Positions 49,001 to 57,933 are shown, numbered from the stretch's first letter. The stretch: 64,000 bases of DNA from Bifidobacterium samirii (GCF_003952945.1 NZ_QXGK01000002.1:124001-188000), one strand, 5' to 3'. Program-made: numbers and translations. Notes: generated by a model not told the origin, from the letters alone.

Positions 49001-50086
49001 ATGCATCACTTCGACTACAGAACCGCAGCCGACACCCTGATCACGCCGCAGACCACCCGGCTCCTCACTGCGATCCACGAGGCGAAGGGACGACAATCCA
49101 CCCGGATCGCGCTCCAACCCGACATCGTGAAGACGCTGGTTTCGGTGGCGCGCATCCAGAGCACCGACGCATCCAACCGCATCGAGGGCATCGCCACCAG
49201 CGACCGTCGACTCGGCGAACTGGTCATGGAGAAGACCACGCCGCGCAACCGCGACGAGGAGGAGATCGCCGGCTATCGTGACGTGCTGGCGCTCATCCAC
49301 GAGAGCCACGACTACATCCCGCTCACGCCGAACGTGATCCTGCAGCTGCACCGCGACCTGTTCAGGCACACGCCGCTGGTGTTCGGAGGACGGTTCAAGG
49401 ACACCGACAACGTCATCGTGGAGCGGATGGGTGACGGCACGCAATCGGTTCGGTTCACGCCGCCGTCCGCACTGGCCACGCCGGAGCTCGTGGAACAGGC
49501 ATGCACCGCCTACCGTGACGCGACCACCGGCGGCGATCCGACCGACCCGCTGCTGGCGACCGCCATGTTCGTCTTCGACTTCACCTGCATCCACCCATTC
49601 AACGACGGCAACGGGCGCATGAGCCGATTGCTCACGCTGCTGCTCATGTACCGGTCCGGCTTCGACGTCGGCAAATACGTGAGCATCGAGCACATCATCG
49701 AGCACACGAAGGACACGTATTACGACGCGCTCGCGGCGAGTACGCGCGGCTGGAACGAGGACGCCAACGACTACGGGCCGTTCGTGCGGTATCTGCTCGG
49801 CACGGTGCTGTCGGCGTACCGTGATTTCGACGAACGGGTGGGCGCGATCACCTCGTCCGCCGGTCCCGCCGGAAACGCCCCGTCCGCCGGCGCGGCGACC
49901 AAGGAGGGGCGCATCATCGCGCTGTTCGACCGCACGCTGGCACCGATCGCAAAAAGCGACATCCTGCGCGAACTGCCCGACATCAGCGAGACGACCGTCG
50001 AACGCACGCTCAGGAAGCTGTTGGCGGTCGACGACATCATCAAGGTCGGTGCCGGCCGGTCCACACGCTACATCCGGAGGCGGTGA
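49001..50086 (+). CDS. Fic-domain AMPylase with N-terminal autoinhibition and C-terminal winged helix
   Basis: The 361-residue protein has the full Fic motif HPFNDGNGRMSR at about 203-214, and an inhibitory helix with SNRIEG at about 56-61, which makes it a class II Fic protein that transfers AMP (or another nucleotide) to a target when the helix is displaced. The C-terminal 70 residues read as a winged helix (KSDILRELPDISETTVERTLRKLL). ATG at 49001 has AAAAGGAACGGA upstream; two earlier in-frame ATGs (48959, 48980) lie in or near the operator. Two near-identical 102-bp palindromes flank the gene. Confidence 0.88.
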   Translation: MHHFDYRTAADTLITPQTTRLLTAIHEAKGRQSTRIALQPDIVKTLVSVARIQSTDASNRIEGIATSDRRLGELVMEKTTPRNRDEEEIAGYRDVLALIHESHDYIPLTPNVILQLHRDLFRHTPLVFGGRFKDTDNVIVERMGDGTQSVRFTPPSALATPELVEQACTAYRDATTGGDPTDPLLATAMFVFDFTCIHPFNDGNGRMSRLLTLLLMYRSGFDVGKYVSIEHIIEHTKDTYYDALAASTRGWNEDANDYGPFVRYLLGTVLSAYRDFDERVGAITSSAGPAGNAPSAGAATKEGRIIALFDRTLAPIAKSDILRELPDISETTVERTLRKLLAVDDIIKVGAGRSTRYIRRR

Positions 50087-50133
50087 GATGCGCCTGGCCG
50101 GTCACGACTCGGAAACCGTCGCAACGCCGGAAG

Positions 50134-50235
50134 GGGACACGCCCGGAGTGGTTGTACGGAACCGCGGGTACATCCGGATTCATGGTCTTTGAGACCCGTA
50201 TCCGTCGTTCCGTATGACCACTCCGGGCGTGTCGC
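50134..50235. repeat. 102-bp palindromic element P3
   Basis: Near-identical to P2 over the whole length, including the core GCGGGTACATCCGGATTC. It lies 47 bp after the Fic stop and before the convergent glycerate kinase gene. Confidence 0.88.
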
Positions 50236-50277
50236 CAACTGGTGTGTGGGTATGGGCGGGACGGGACGAATAACAAT

Positions 50278-50311
50278 GGGGCGGAATCTCCTCCTGGGAA
50301 GCCCCGCCCCG
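50278..50311 (-). terminator. Possible terminator after glycerate kinase
   Basis: GGGGCGG near 50278-50284 and CCGCCCC near 50304-50310 form a 7-bp stem with a 19-nt loop, downstream of the glycerate kinase gene on the minus strand. Weak by itself; P3 next to it may also end transcripts. Confidence 0.4.
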
Positions 50312-50386
50312 TCCGGATCCGGCCGTCAGCACTGGCCGCCAGGGCGACCTACGGTGACGGCCTCTGTCCCCGTCCTGATCCGGCCG

Positions 50387-51532
50387 TCAGCCGCGATGCG
50401 ACAGGCGGATCAGGCGGGCCGTGTTCTCGGCGGCGCGCTCGAGGTTCGCCTCGCCGTCGGCCAGCGCGCGCTCCAGCGTCGTCGCGCCCGGCACGATGCC
50501 GAACACCGCGTCGATGCCCAGATCGTATAGCTGGTCGATGCCCTCGCCCACGTAGCCGGCGAACGCCACGACGACCGCATCCGGCGCGCCTTCGCGCACG
50601 GCGCGCGCCACGCCCATCGGCGTCTTGCCGTACTGCGTCTGGAAGTCGATGCCGCCCTCGCCGGTGAAGCAGTAGTCGGTGCCGGCGGAGCGTTCGGCCA
50701 GCCGCACCGTGTCGGCGACGATCGTCACGCCCGAACGCATCGTGGAATGGGTGAACGCGAGCAGGCCCGCGCCCAGTCCGCCCGCGCCGCCGGCTCCCGG
50801 CGTGTGCGCGACGGCGATGCCCAGCTGCGCTTCGATCACGTCCGCATAGTGCGCGAGGTTGCGGTCGAGGACCTCCACCATCTCGGGGGTGGCGCCCTTC
50901 TGCGGGCCGAACACGGCGGACGCGCCGGTGGGGCCGACGAGCGGGTTCGTCACGTCGCAGGCGATGAGGATGCGCGTTTCGGCGATGCGCGGGTCGATGC
51001 CGCCCATGTCGATCGTGGCGAGCCGGTCGAGCGCGCCGCCGCCGCGGGCGATCGGCTCGCCGTCGGCGTCGAGGAAGCGTACGCCGAGCGCTTCGGCCAT
51101 GCCGGCGCCGCCGTCGTTGGTCGCCGATCCGCCGACGCCGAGGATGATGGTGCGGGCACCGTCGTCGAGCGCGCGCACGATCAGCTGGCCGGTGCCGTAC
51201 GTCGTGGTGACGAGCGGATTGCGGGTCGTCTCGTCGACGAAATGGATGCCGCTGGCCGCCGCCATCTCGATGACCGCGGTCGCGCCGTCGCCCAGCATGC
51301 CGTATTCGGCGACGGCGGGCCGGCCCAGCGGGTCGATGACGTCGGCGGCGCGCAGCTCGCCGCCGGTCGCGTCGACCAGCGAGCGCACGGTGCCTTCGCC
51401 GCCGTCGGCCATCGGCACCATCACGAATTCGGCGTCGGGGAACACGCGTTCCACGCCGCGGCGGATCGCGCCGGCGGCCTGCGCGGCGGTCATGCAGTTC
51501 TTGAAGGAATCGGGGGCGATCACGAACTTCAT
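50387..51532 (-). CDS. Glycerate kinase type I (GlxK/GarK family)
   Basis: The 381-residue enzyme has the family's N-terminus MKFVIAPDSFKNCMTAAQAA, the VPMADGGEGTV motif, GVGGSATNDGGAGMAEALG and FTGEGGIDFQT. It phosphorylates D-glycerate, normally at C2, feeding glycolysis. The start at 51532 is 7 bp after AGGAG; an ATG just before is also possible. It follows the GntP-type permease gene after 47 bp on the same strand and must be co-transcribed with it. Confidence 0.93.
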   Translation of the reverse strand: MKFVIAPDSFKNCMTAAQAAGAIRRGVERVFPDAEFVMVPMADGGEGTVRSLVDATGGELRAADVIDPLGRPAVAEYGMLGDGATAVIEMAAASGIHFVDETTRNPLVTTTYGTGQLIVRALDDGARTIILGVGGSATNDGGAGMAEALGVRFLDADGEPIARGGGALDRLATIDMGGIDPRIAETRILIACDVTNPLVGPTGASAVFGPQKGATPEMVEVLDRNLAHYADVIEAQLGIAVAHTPGAGGAGGLGAGLLAFTHSTMRSGVTIVADTVRLAERSAGTDYCFTGEGGIDFQTQYGKTPMGVARAVREGAPDAVVVAFAGYVGEGIDQLYDLGIDAVFGIVPGATTLERALADGEANLERAAENTARLIRLSHRG

Positions 51533-51579
51533 CATTGTCTCCTGTCCATTGCCTCGTTGTGTGGTCGGTTGCGGCGCCG

Positions 51580-52875
51580 TCAGAACACCATCGTCATCAG
51601 CGTGGCCGCGACCGTCATGGTCAGGCCGACGAGCGTCTCGAACGGCACGCTGCGCATGCGCTCGCCCACGGTCATCTTCATCGACTGGGCGGTGACGTGG
51701 AAGTAGTTGCCGTGCGGCAGGTGGTCGATCACGGTGGCGCCGGCCTGCATGGTCACGGCGGCCGCGACCGGCGAGACGCCGAAGTCGAGGATGGACGCGC
51801 CGAACGAGCTGGAGCCGAGGATCACGCCGGTGGACGTGGACGCGGTGGCGGCCGCCATCAGAATGCCGGCGATCGGCGCGAGCAGCGAGCCGGACACGCC
51901 CCACGCCTTGATCAGGTCGACGATCTGCGACGACAGGTCGGAGTTGGTGATCAGGCCGCCGAGCGCGCCGGCGCCGATGAGGATGAGCACCACGTCGGTC
52001 ATGCGGCCGATGCCGGCCTTGGTGAAGGCGAGCAGGTTGCGGCCCTGGCCCATCGCGAACAGGCCGATGACCGCGGCGAGCGGCAGGATGTACATCGCGT
52101 CGACCTGGAAGCAGGTCAGCAGTTCGATGTTCAGCACGCTGCCGACCGGGTTGACGAGCAGCAGCACCACGGCGATGACCGGGGCGACCAGCGCGCGGCC
52201 GATGCTCGGCAGGGACGCCTCGTCGCCGCCGTCCGCGTCGACCTCGTCGATCGTCGGGGCCGGGCCGCGGCCGCGCAGCAGCGTCGCCAGCAGGACGGCC
52301 ATCGCCAGACCGCACAGGGCGGGCACGAAGCTGCCGACCATCACGGCGGACGGCTGCACGTCGAAGCCGGACGCCACGGCGATCGTGTTCGGGTTCGGGG
52401 ACATGATGTTACCGGCCTTGCCGCCGCCGGACAGCGCGACGATGAGCGCCAGCTTCGAGATGTGCAGTCGGTTGCCGACCTCGATCGCGATCGGCGCGAC
52501 GATGAGCACGGCGACGGGGATGAACACGCCGACCGCGCAGATGATCATCGTGGCGAACGCGAGCGAGAAGATCGCGAGGCTTTCGCCGAACTTCGTCACG
52601 ATCGTCTTCGCGATGCGGTTCGCCGCGCCGGATTCCATCATCACGCCGGCGAGCACGCCGGCCGCGAGCACGCGCACGATCGTGCCCATCACGCTCTGGC
52701 CGCCGGCGACGACGACGTTCACCGTCTGCGACAGCGATGCGCCGCCCACCAGACAGCCGACGATCGCACCGAGCATCAGCGCGTACGTCGCGTTCAGCTT
52801 CCTCAGAATCAGCACGATGGCCAGCGCCAGACCGAGCAGCGCCGCCCACCAGGCGATGGAAACGCCTTCTACCAT
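51580..52875 (-). CDS. GntP-family permease, likely glycerate or sugar-acid uptake
   Basis: This 431-residue protein with about 12 membrane helices has the GntP-family marks LALIVALSGGGKAGNIMSPNPNTIA and STSTGVILGSSSFGASIL. The family takes up gluconate, glycerate and related acids by H+ symport. Because it forms an operon with glycerate kinase and faces a CdaR regulator, D-glycerate is the likely substrate. GAAGGAG precedes the ATG. ATGGTA-N5-ACCATC, a candidate CdaR site, lies 131 bp upstream. Confidence 0.9.
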   Translation of the reverse strand: MVEGVSIAWWAALLGLALAIVLILRKLNATYALMLGAIVGCLVGGASLSQTVNVVVAGGQSVMGTIVRVLAAGVLAGVMMESGAANRIAKTIVTKFGESLAIFSLAFATMIICAVGVFIPVAVLIVAPIAIEVGNRLHISKLALIVALSGGGKAGNIMSPNPNTIAVASGFDVQPSAVMVGSFVPALCGLAMAVLLATLLRGRGPAPTIDEVDADGGDEASLPSIGRALVAPVIAVVLLLVNPVGSVLNIELLTCFQVDAMYILPLAAVIGLFAMGQGRNLLAFTKAGIGRMTDVVLILIGAGALGGLITNSDLSSQIVDLIKAWGVSGSLLAPIAGILMAAATASTSTGVILGSSSFGASILDFGVSPVAAAVTMQAGATVIDHLPHGNYFHVTAQSMKMTVGERMRSVPFETLVGLTMTVAATLMTMVF

Positions 52876-53005
52876 GTCATCTCCTTCGATTGTCCTATGG
52901 ACGCGATTGCCGGAGTAGGACGGACGGGACGGGATATTGCGGGACGGGATGCCGAGCGCGGACTGCGACGTCCGCACGCGCACGCCGGTCAGAAGCGGCC
53001 GGCCG

Positions 53006-53022
53006 ATGGTATAGGTACCATC
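53006..53022. promoter_or_regulatory. Candidate CdaR operator 1
   Basis: ATGGTATAGGTACCATC: half-sites ATGGTA and ACCATC with a 5-bp spacer, 131 bp before the permease start. The half-sites and spacing are the same in operator 2. Confidence 0.55.
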
Positions 53023-53149
53023 ACCCTCCACACGGTCCGTTCCGTCCACTCCGGCGATGCGACCGTTGATATGGGCCATTATGCCGGTGCCGCATGGTCC
53101 GGCTCAATATTCCGCAGCACCGTGTCAAGGCGACGGATTCCGGCATGAC

Positions 53150-53166
53150 ATGGTACACAGACCATC
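53150..53166. promoter_or_regulatory. Candidate CdaR operator 2
   Basis: ATGGTACACAGACCATC has the same half-sites and spacer length as operator 1, 144 bp away, and lies just before the -10-like TATACT of the cdaR gene. Confidence 0.55.
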
Positions 53167-53263
53167 GTCACCGGTATACTGCGATCATCGCGGGGCGAAC
53201 CGGACCGGCATCGCCGGATCCGACGCCCCCGACGGAACCGACGAACCGGCGCAGGGAGGCACC

Positions 53264-54457
53264 GTGCACATCGACCAACGCATCGCCCAGACCATCGTGG
53301 AGAGCATCAAGGGCATCATCAGCCACGACATCAACTTCTTCGACACGGACGGCGTGATGACCGCCAGCACCGACCTCACCCGCATCGGATCGTTCCACGA
53401 CGCGGCGCGGCTGGCGGCACGCACCAAACGCACCGTCGCCGTCGACCACAACGCGCAGTTCGCCGGCGCGCGCAGCGGCGTCAACGCGCCGGTCATGCTG
53501 GGCGACCAGGTCGTCGCCGTCATCGGCATCACCGGGGAACGGCACGACGTGGAGCCGTTCGGCAACGTCATCCGCAGGATGACCGAGATCCTCGTCCGCG
53601 AGAACCTCGACCAGATGACCCGCTTCGACCAGCGGATGATGCAGACCAACCTCGTCAACCTGCTGACCGCCGAACAGCACGACCCGAGCCTGGTCGAATA
53701 CCTCGCCTCGTCGCTGCACGTCGACCTGCACCGGCCGCGGCGGGTCGCCGTCGGGAGGTGCACGTCCAAGGACGCGTCGTCGTCCGGCCGCGACGGACTG
53801 TACACCGTGCTGGGCGAGGCGCTGGAACCGTCGGAGCACACGCTGCACTCCGTCTCGACGCAGGGATTCTGCATCCTGCTGGACGCCGCCCCGGACGAGC
53901 CGGAACCGGAGCCGCTGCTGGAATCGCTGCGCGGACTGCTGGAACGCGAGCTGGGCCGCGGCATCAGCATCGGCATCGGCGGTGTCCGGCATGATGCGGA
54001 CCGCTACTGGACCAGCCATCGGCAGGCGACCACCGCCGTCGACTGGCTGCGCTTCACCGAACGCTCCGGCGTGCTCGACTACGACGATCTGGGCTACGGG
54101 CTGCTCGTCTCCTCGATGCCCGCCGACGAGGCCGACCGGTTCATCGCATCCGTGTTCGCCGGCGTCGCCGACGCCGACATCGACGCATACCGCGCCGTCT
54201 TCGACGCGTACACGCGCAACAACGGCGCCATCGGACGCGCGGCCGACGAACTGTTCCTGCACAAGAACACGCTGCAGAACCGGCTCAACACGATCGCGCG
54301 GCGCACCGGATACAATCCGCGCGACCTCGAGGACCATGCCGTGCTCGCGGCCGCGTTCCTGCTGCGCGACTACCTGCGGTTCCAGCGTGCCTCCCGCGGC
54401 GGCACCCGCAGCTATGCCGACGACACGCCCGGGGTGGATGTACAGAGCGCACGATAG
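53264..54457 (+). CDS. CdaR-family sugar-diacid/glycerate regulator
   Basis: The 397-residue protein starts with the diacid-recognition domain (HIDQRIAQTIVESIKGIISHDINFFDTDGVMTAS..., VMLGDQVVAVIGITG), has a GGDEF-like middle and ends with a PucR-type helix-turn-helix (NNGAIGRAADELFLHKNTLQNRLNTI). E. coli CdaR activates glycerate and glucarate genes. The start is GTG at 53264, four bases after GGGAGG and at the conserved domain start; no ATG fits. The last 12 residues and the stop codon lie inside palindromic element P4, so the original C-terminus was probably replaced. Confidence 0.85.
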   Translation: MHIDQRIAQTIVESIKGIISHDINFFDTDGVMTASTDLTRIGSFHDAARLAARTKRTVAVDHNAQFAGARSGVNAPVMLGDQVVAVIGITGERHDVEPFGNVIRRMTEILVRENLDQMTRFDQRMMQTNLVNLLTAEQHDPSLVEYLASSLHVDLHRPRRVAVGRCTSKDASSSGRDGLYTVLGEALEPSEHTLHSVSTQGFCILLDAAPDEPEPEPLLESLRGLLERELGRGISIGIGGVRHDADRYWTSHRQATTAVDWLRFTERSGVLDYDDLGYGLLVSSMPADEADRFIASVFAGVADADIDAYRAVFDAYTRNNGAIGRAADELFLHKNTLQNRLNTIARRTGYNPRDLEDHAVLAAAFLLRDYLRFQRASRGGTRSYADDTPGVDVQSAR

Positions 54458-54521
54458 GCACCGAAACCGGCCTGATTCGGGACACAACCGGTGTTATGTA
54501 TGACCAATTCGGGCGTGTCGC
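54420..54521. repeat. 102-bp palindromic element P4, overlapping the cdaR end
   Basis: Left arm ACGACACGCCCGG, right arm ending CGGGCGTGTCGC. It shares its core with P5 (about 85% by eye). It supplies the end of the CdaR reading frame. Confidence 0.85.
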
Positions 54522-54631
54522 CCGATGGGCGGCCCACATGAAGCCGTCCCGAACCCATCACATCCGCATATGGCGAAGCCGTCATTGCGGTCATTGACGA
54601 ACACATGCCGACCGTTCACACCTGCATACGG

Positions 54632-54668
54632 CTGCATTATTGTGCATTTATCTGCATTATCGTGCATT
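54632..54668 (+). promoter_or_regulatory. Iterated motif before the ATPase gene
   Basis: CTGCATTATTGTGCATT (54632) and CTGCATTATCGTGCATT (54652) are direct repeats exactly 20 bp apart. CTGCATACG (54622) and TTGCATACGCATACG (54682) extend the cluster. The ATPase has a C-terminal winged helix and could bind here. Confidence 0.5.
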
Positions 54669-54737
54669 CGACTGTAGTATGTTGCATACGCATACGATTC
54701 ATGGCGATGACCTCGCTTTCACGATAAGGAGGCGCCG

Positions 54738-55952
54738 ATGGGCGACGATCAGCCGAAGCTGACCCAGGCGCACATGCATGCGTTCAACCCGTTCGTCCCC
54801 GGCGCGGGACGACAGCCCCGAGAACTGGTGGGACGCGAAGCCGAGCTGGTGGCTATGGACCGCATCATCGCCCGCACCAAGGCCGGGTATTCGAACCGCG
54901 GCCTTGTGTACAGTGGGCTGCGGGGCATGGGCAAGACCGTGCTGCTGCTGAAGATGCAGGATATGGCCGCATCCCAAGGACTGCTGACAGTCCGCATGGA
55001 AGCCACCTCCGACATCCGTCATGACTACGCGAAACTGTTCGACGGCATGACCAAGGCAATCACCCGGGTCAGACGGGATGGACTGCGGACGCGTCTTATC
55101 GAAGCACTGAACCGGGTCAACGAGGTGTCGGTCGGCGTCGGCGTACTCAAGGCATCCTTCTCGACGTCCGACGATGATGCATCGGCCATGTCCGACGCCC
55201 TGCGTCTGGAAACGATGGTCGAGGAGCTGTGCGTCGAACTCAAGCAGGAACGATCGGGACTGTTTCTCTTCATCGACGAATTCCAAGAAATGCCCAAGGA
55301 ACTCATGGGCACCATCATCGGACTGCAGCACGCCATGGGCCAGGATGACCTGCCGTTCTATGTGATCGCGGCCGGACTGCCGAATCTGCCGGGCGTACTG
55401 ACCAAGGCCCGTTCCTATGCGGAGCGCCTGTTCGAATACCGGACGATCAGCGAACTGCCCGAGGCAGAGGCGAGGGACTGCTTCACCCGGACCGTGGGAA
55501 CCGTGAGCAGTTTCGAGGACGACGCGCTGAACCGTCTGACGGAGCTGGCCCAAGGATACCCGTACTTCATTCAGGCATACGGTTCGGCGGCATTCGATGC
55601 TTCGGAATCGTCGCCTATTCCACTGTCGGCGGTGAATCGAGGAGAGCCCGTCGCAAGGGCGAATCTCGACCGTGGTCTCTACGAGGCGCGATGGCAGCGC
55701 GGCCGCGCCTCGGAACGCGAATACATGCGCGCAATGGCTTCGCTCGGCAAGGAGGCGTGCTCCTCCTCTGAAATCGCACACGCGCTCGGACGGCCCATCG
55801 GCAGCGTTGCCAGGCAACGCAAGGGCATCATCGAGGCGGGACTGGCGTATGTCCCCGAACGCGGACTGCTCGCCTTCACCGTTCCGGGCATGGCCGATTT
55901 CATCCGACGGGTTGCACCGGCCGAGGAGCAGACATACGATTCGGAAGAGTGA
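54738..55952 (+). CDS. STAND/AAA-type ATPase with C-terminal winged helix
   Basis: The 404-residue protein has Walker A GLRGMGKT at 60-67, Walker B LFLFIDE at 175-181, sensor-like YVIAAGLPNLPG and a GYPYFIQAYG helix, as in Orc1/Cdc6-like (archaeal ATPase, DUF234) proteins of the STAND group. The C-terminal part (EREYMRAMASLGKEACSSSEIAHALGR...RKGIIEAGLAYV) is a winged helix. Such ATPases often accompany toxin or mobile modules, but no partner is seen here. GATAAGGAGG precedes the ATG. It stands alone, with operator-like repeats upstream. Confidence 0.82.
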   Translation: MGDDQPKLTQAHMHAFNPFVPGAGRQPRELVGREAELVAMDRIIARTKAGYSNRGLVYSGLRGMGKTVLLLKMQDMAASQGLLTVRMEATSDIRHDYAKLFDGMTKAITRVRRDGLRTRLIEALNRVNEVSVGVGVLKASFSTSDDDASAMSDALRLETMVEELCVELKQERSGLFLFIDEFQEMPKELMGTIIGLQHAMGQDDLPFYVIAAGLPNLPGVLTKARSYAERLFEYRTISELPEAEARDCFTRTVGTVSSFEDDALNRLTELAQGYPYFIQAYGSAAFDASESSPIPLSAVNRGEPVARANLDRGLYEARWQRGRASEREYMRAMASLGKEACSSSEIAHALGRPIGSVARQRKGIIEAGLAYVPERGLLAFTVPGMADFIRRVAPAEEQTYDSEE

Positions 55953-55989
55953 CGGCCCCCGTGCCGCACGACCACCATGCGACGGGAAC

Positions 55990-56350
55990 CGATGATCATC
56001 ACCATTGTTCGCACGGAACGTGAAACCGCAGGATTTGAGCGTTCCGTGCCACGTTCCGGTGCCACGGAACACGGATGAGGGCGGTTTGCGGATTGCGTGA
56101 CAAGCGAATTCCGGCAGACTAAAAGGCCGATACCCGACAATCCTTGTGATTGCAACGATTTTCGCAAGCGCGGACTTGTCACGGAACTGCAGAACCCGCC
56201 TCTTACGATGCTCAGTGACAAGAATCCTGTCAGGGAATACGCCACGGGGCGATTTCGCCGTTCCGTGGCGGAAAATCGTCTCACGGAACGCTTGGCAGGC
56301 CGAATCGGAGATTCCGTGACGGAACAGGCCGCATATCGCGTGGCCGGGGC
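55990..56350. repeat. Hairpin-rich region E (decayed array, about 51-bp steps)
   Basis: The core CACGGAAC occurs at 56012, 56063, 56180 and 56282: steps of 51, 117 and 102. Arms GCACGGAACG (56011-56020) and CGTTCCGTGC (56040-56049) make a 10-bp perfect stem with arms 29 bp apart, and TTCCGTG recurs at 56261 and 56312 (51 bp). GTGACAAG/CTTGTCAC pairs are also present. The rest of this 543-bp gap (55953-56495) shows no gene. Confidence 0.6.
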
Positions 56351-56495
56351 GACGCATCCGACCTCGGTGACGTCATGACCATCGCACCGACGCACCTGCC
56401 AACGGCCGTCTTCGAAGGTTTTGATTATGCATTCGCATCATTTCCACGATGGCGGGCATGAGACCGACGCCGGAACGGATGCGGACATGCCCCGG

Positions 56496-57521
56496 TCAGG
56501 GGAAACTGAGGATAAGCAGCAGCCCCAGGATCAGGGCGGACCATAGCACGACGAGCACCGTCGCCGCGCAGGTGACGATGACGACGGCCGCACGGTCGAA
56601 CGTCATCGGATGACGCGCCCGGTAGGCTCGCCAGACGCCATCATCCACGTCATCATCCGCACCGAACCACATCGCCACCCGTATGCACGCCACGGCGAGC
56701 CAGCATACGAAACCGCAGCCCAGAACCAGCGCGAGACGCCGGGCGGCAGCGGTCGTGCCATCGGCGCCGACGGGCAACGGCACCGCCGCCGCGAATGCGA
56801 ACGTCGCATCCTCATCAACCGGCCCCCACAACCATGCCGGGGACAGCAGCAGCAGCATCCCGCCCCACCACAACGCGCGGCGAATGCGACGCAGGCGTTC
56901 CAATCGCGACGACAGGTACGGAGCTCCGTTTCCGCCATGCCGCATATCGGATACGTCCCGTCGATGATCCATACGAAGCCGCGAATGCAACGCGACGCCG
57001 ATTACCCTGACACCCAACCCGATTGCGAACAACGCAACGGAAACCAACGACGGGACCGTCAACGCCGTCACCGTACCGGCCAGATAATCCCACACTTCGC
57101 CCCATCCGGATTCGCCCCACATCCGCAGGTAACACCCTACGTCGAACCGCACCGACCGCAGCACGCGGAACAGCACGACAGCCACATACGTCACCGACAC
57201 CGTCGCCGACCACCACGCCACGCTCCGAAACACCCGCACCCAGCATCCGAACGCCAACGCCACGAACGGAACGGCAAGGAACGCCGTCGCCGCCGTCAGG
57301 AAATCGTTCGTTCCGTCTCCGCTGCAACGGACCGCGACCGTCGCCGCACCACCACACACGAAGTCGGCCAACAGCATGCTGCAGACATGCGCCAGCGAAC
57401 ATCGCATGCGACCGGCGGACAGCCACGCACGAACCTTGTGGAACGCCGATCGCATCGCGTGCCAGCATGACTTCGGTTCGCCGACCATCCGGCCGCCCCC
57501 TTCCCGGATCGATGGATCCAT
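56496..57521 (-). CDS. Multi-pass membrane protein, unknown function
   Basis: The 341-residue protein has about six predicted membrane helices with Trp- and Val-rich segments, a basic loop (LHSRLRMDHRRDVSDMRH) and an acidic loop (FGADDDVDD). I recognise no family. The start at 57521 has GGAGGG; a second Met at 57488 is possible. It is flanked by array E and element P5, and its codon use looks like its neighbours. Confidence 0.65.
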   Translation of the reverse strand: MDPSIREGGGRMVGEPKSCWHAMRSAFHKVRAWLSAGRMRCSLAHVCSMLLADFVCGGAATVAVRCSGDGTNDFLTAATAFLAVPFVALAFGCWVRVFRSVAWWSATVSVTYVAVVLFRVLRSVRFDVGCYLRMWGESGWGEVWDYLAGTVTALTVPSLVSVALFAIGLGVRVIGVALHSRLRMDHRRDVSDMRHGGNGAPYLSSRLERLRRIRRALWWGGMLLLLSPAWLWGPVDEDATFAFAAAVPLPVGADGTTAAARRLALVLGCGFVCWLAVACIRVAMWFGADDDVDDGVWRAYRARHPMTFDRAAVVIVTCAATVLVVLWSALILGLLLILSFP

Positions 57522-57650
57522 GAGCCCTCCGCCAATCACATCGTAGAGGCCGTGCGACGGACGGACACGACGGAGCAGAGCATCATCACGGGAACCGCTT
57601 ACTCGACGATGGGCGACGGAATCAGACCGGCGACACCCGCGATCAGGGAT

Positions 57651-57752
57651 GGGACACACCCGGAATGGGCGTACAGAACGCGCGATAGACGCCAAAACCG
57701 GCCCGATTCGGGACATAACCGGCGTTATGTATGACCAATCCGGGAGTGTCGC
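57651..57752. repeat. 102-bp palindromic element P5
   Basis: Left arm GGGACACACCCGGAATGG, right arm ending CCGGGAGTGTCGC. The core resembles P4 and P1. It lies upstream of the membrane gene and downstream of ilvC. Confidence 0.85.
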
Positions 57753-57897
57753 CCGGGAGACGTCGAGTGGAAGCAGGCCGAGCGGGTCGTCTCGGAACAC
57801 ACCGGGCAAGGCGCTGTGCCCCTTGCCGGCGCTTTTGTCGGTCGTCTCGGAACGCAACCGGGCAAGGCCGATCCCGATGGGACGCCGGAACACGACG

Positions 57898-57933
57898 GAG
57901 GCCGCCGTCCCCGGGGATGGGAACGGCGGCCTC
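57898..57933 (-). terminator. ilvC terminator
   Basis: An 11-bp perfect stem (GAGGCCGCCGT at 57898-57908, complement at 57923-57933) with a 14-nt loop lies 54 bp after the ilvC stop codon. Confidence 0.7.

Larger units (their letters stand above)
52876..53263. other. Divergent regulatory region of the glycerate module
   Basis: 388 bp between the gntP-like and cdaR-like genes. It holds two matching near-palindromes (listed separately) and a -10-like TATACT at 53175-53180 for the regulator. GGGACGGGAT-type direct repeats lie at about 52925-52950. Nothing coding is seen. Confidence 0.6.

Noticed and set aside
48787-50235. Composite transposon around the Fic gene
   Set aside because: No transposase, terminal duplication or empty site can be shown from this sequence alone. 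I kept it only as a possible recombination cassette.
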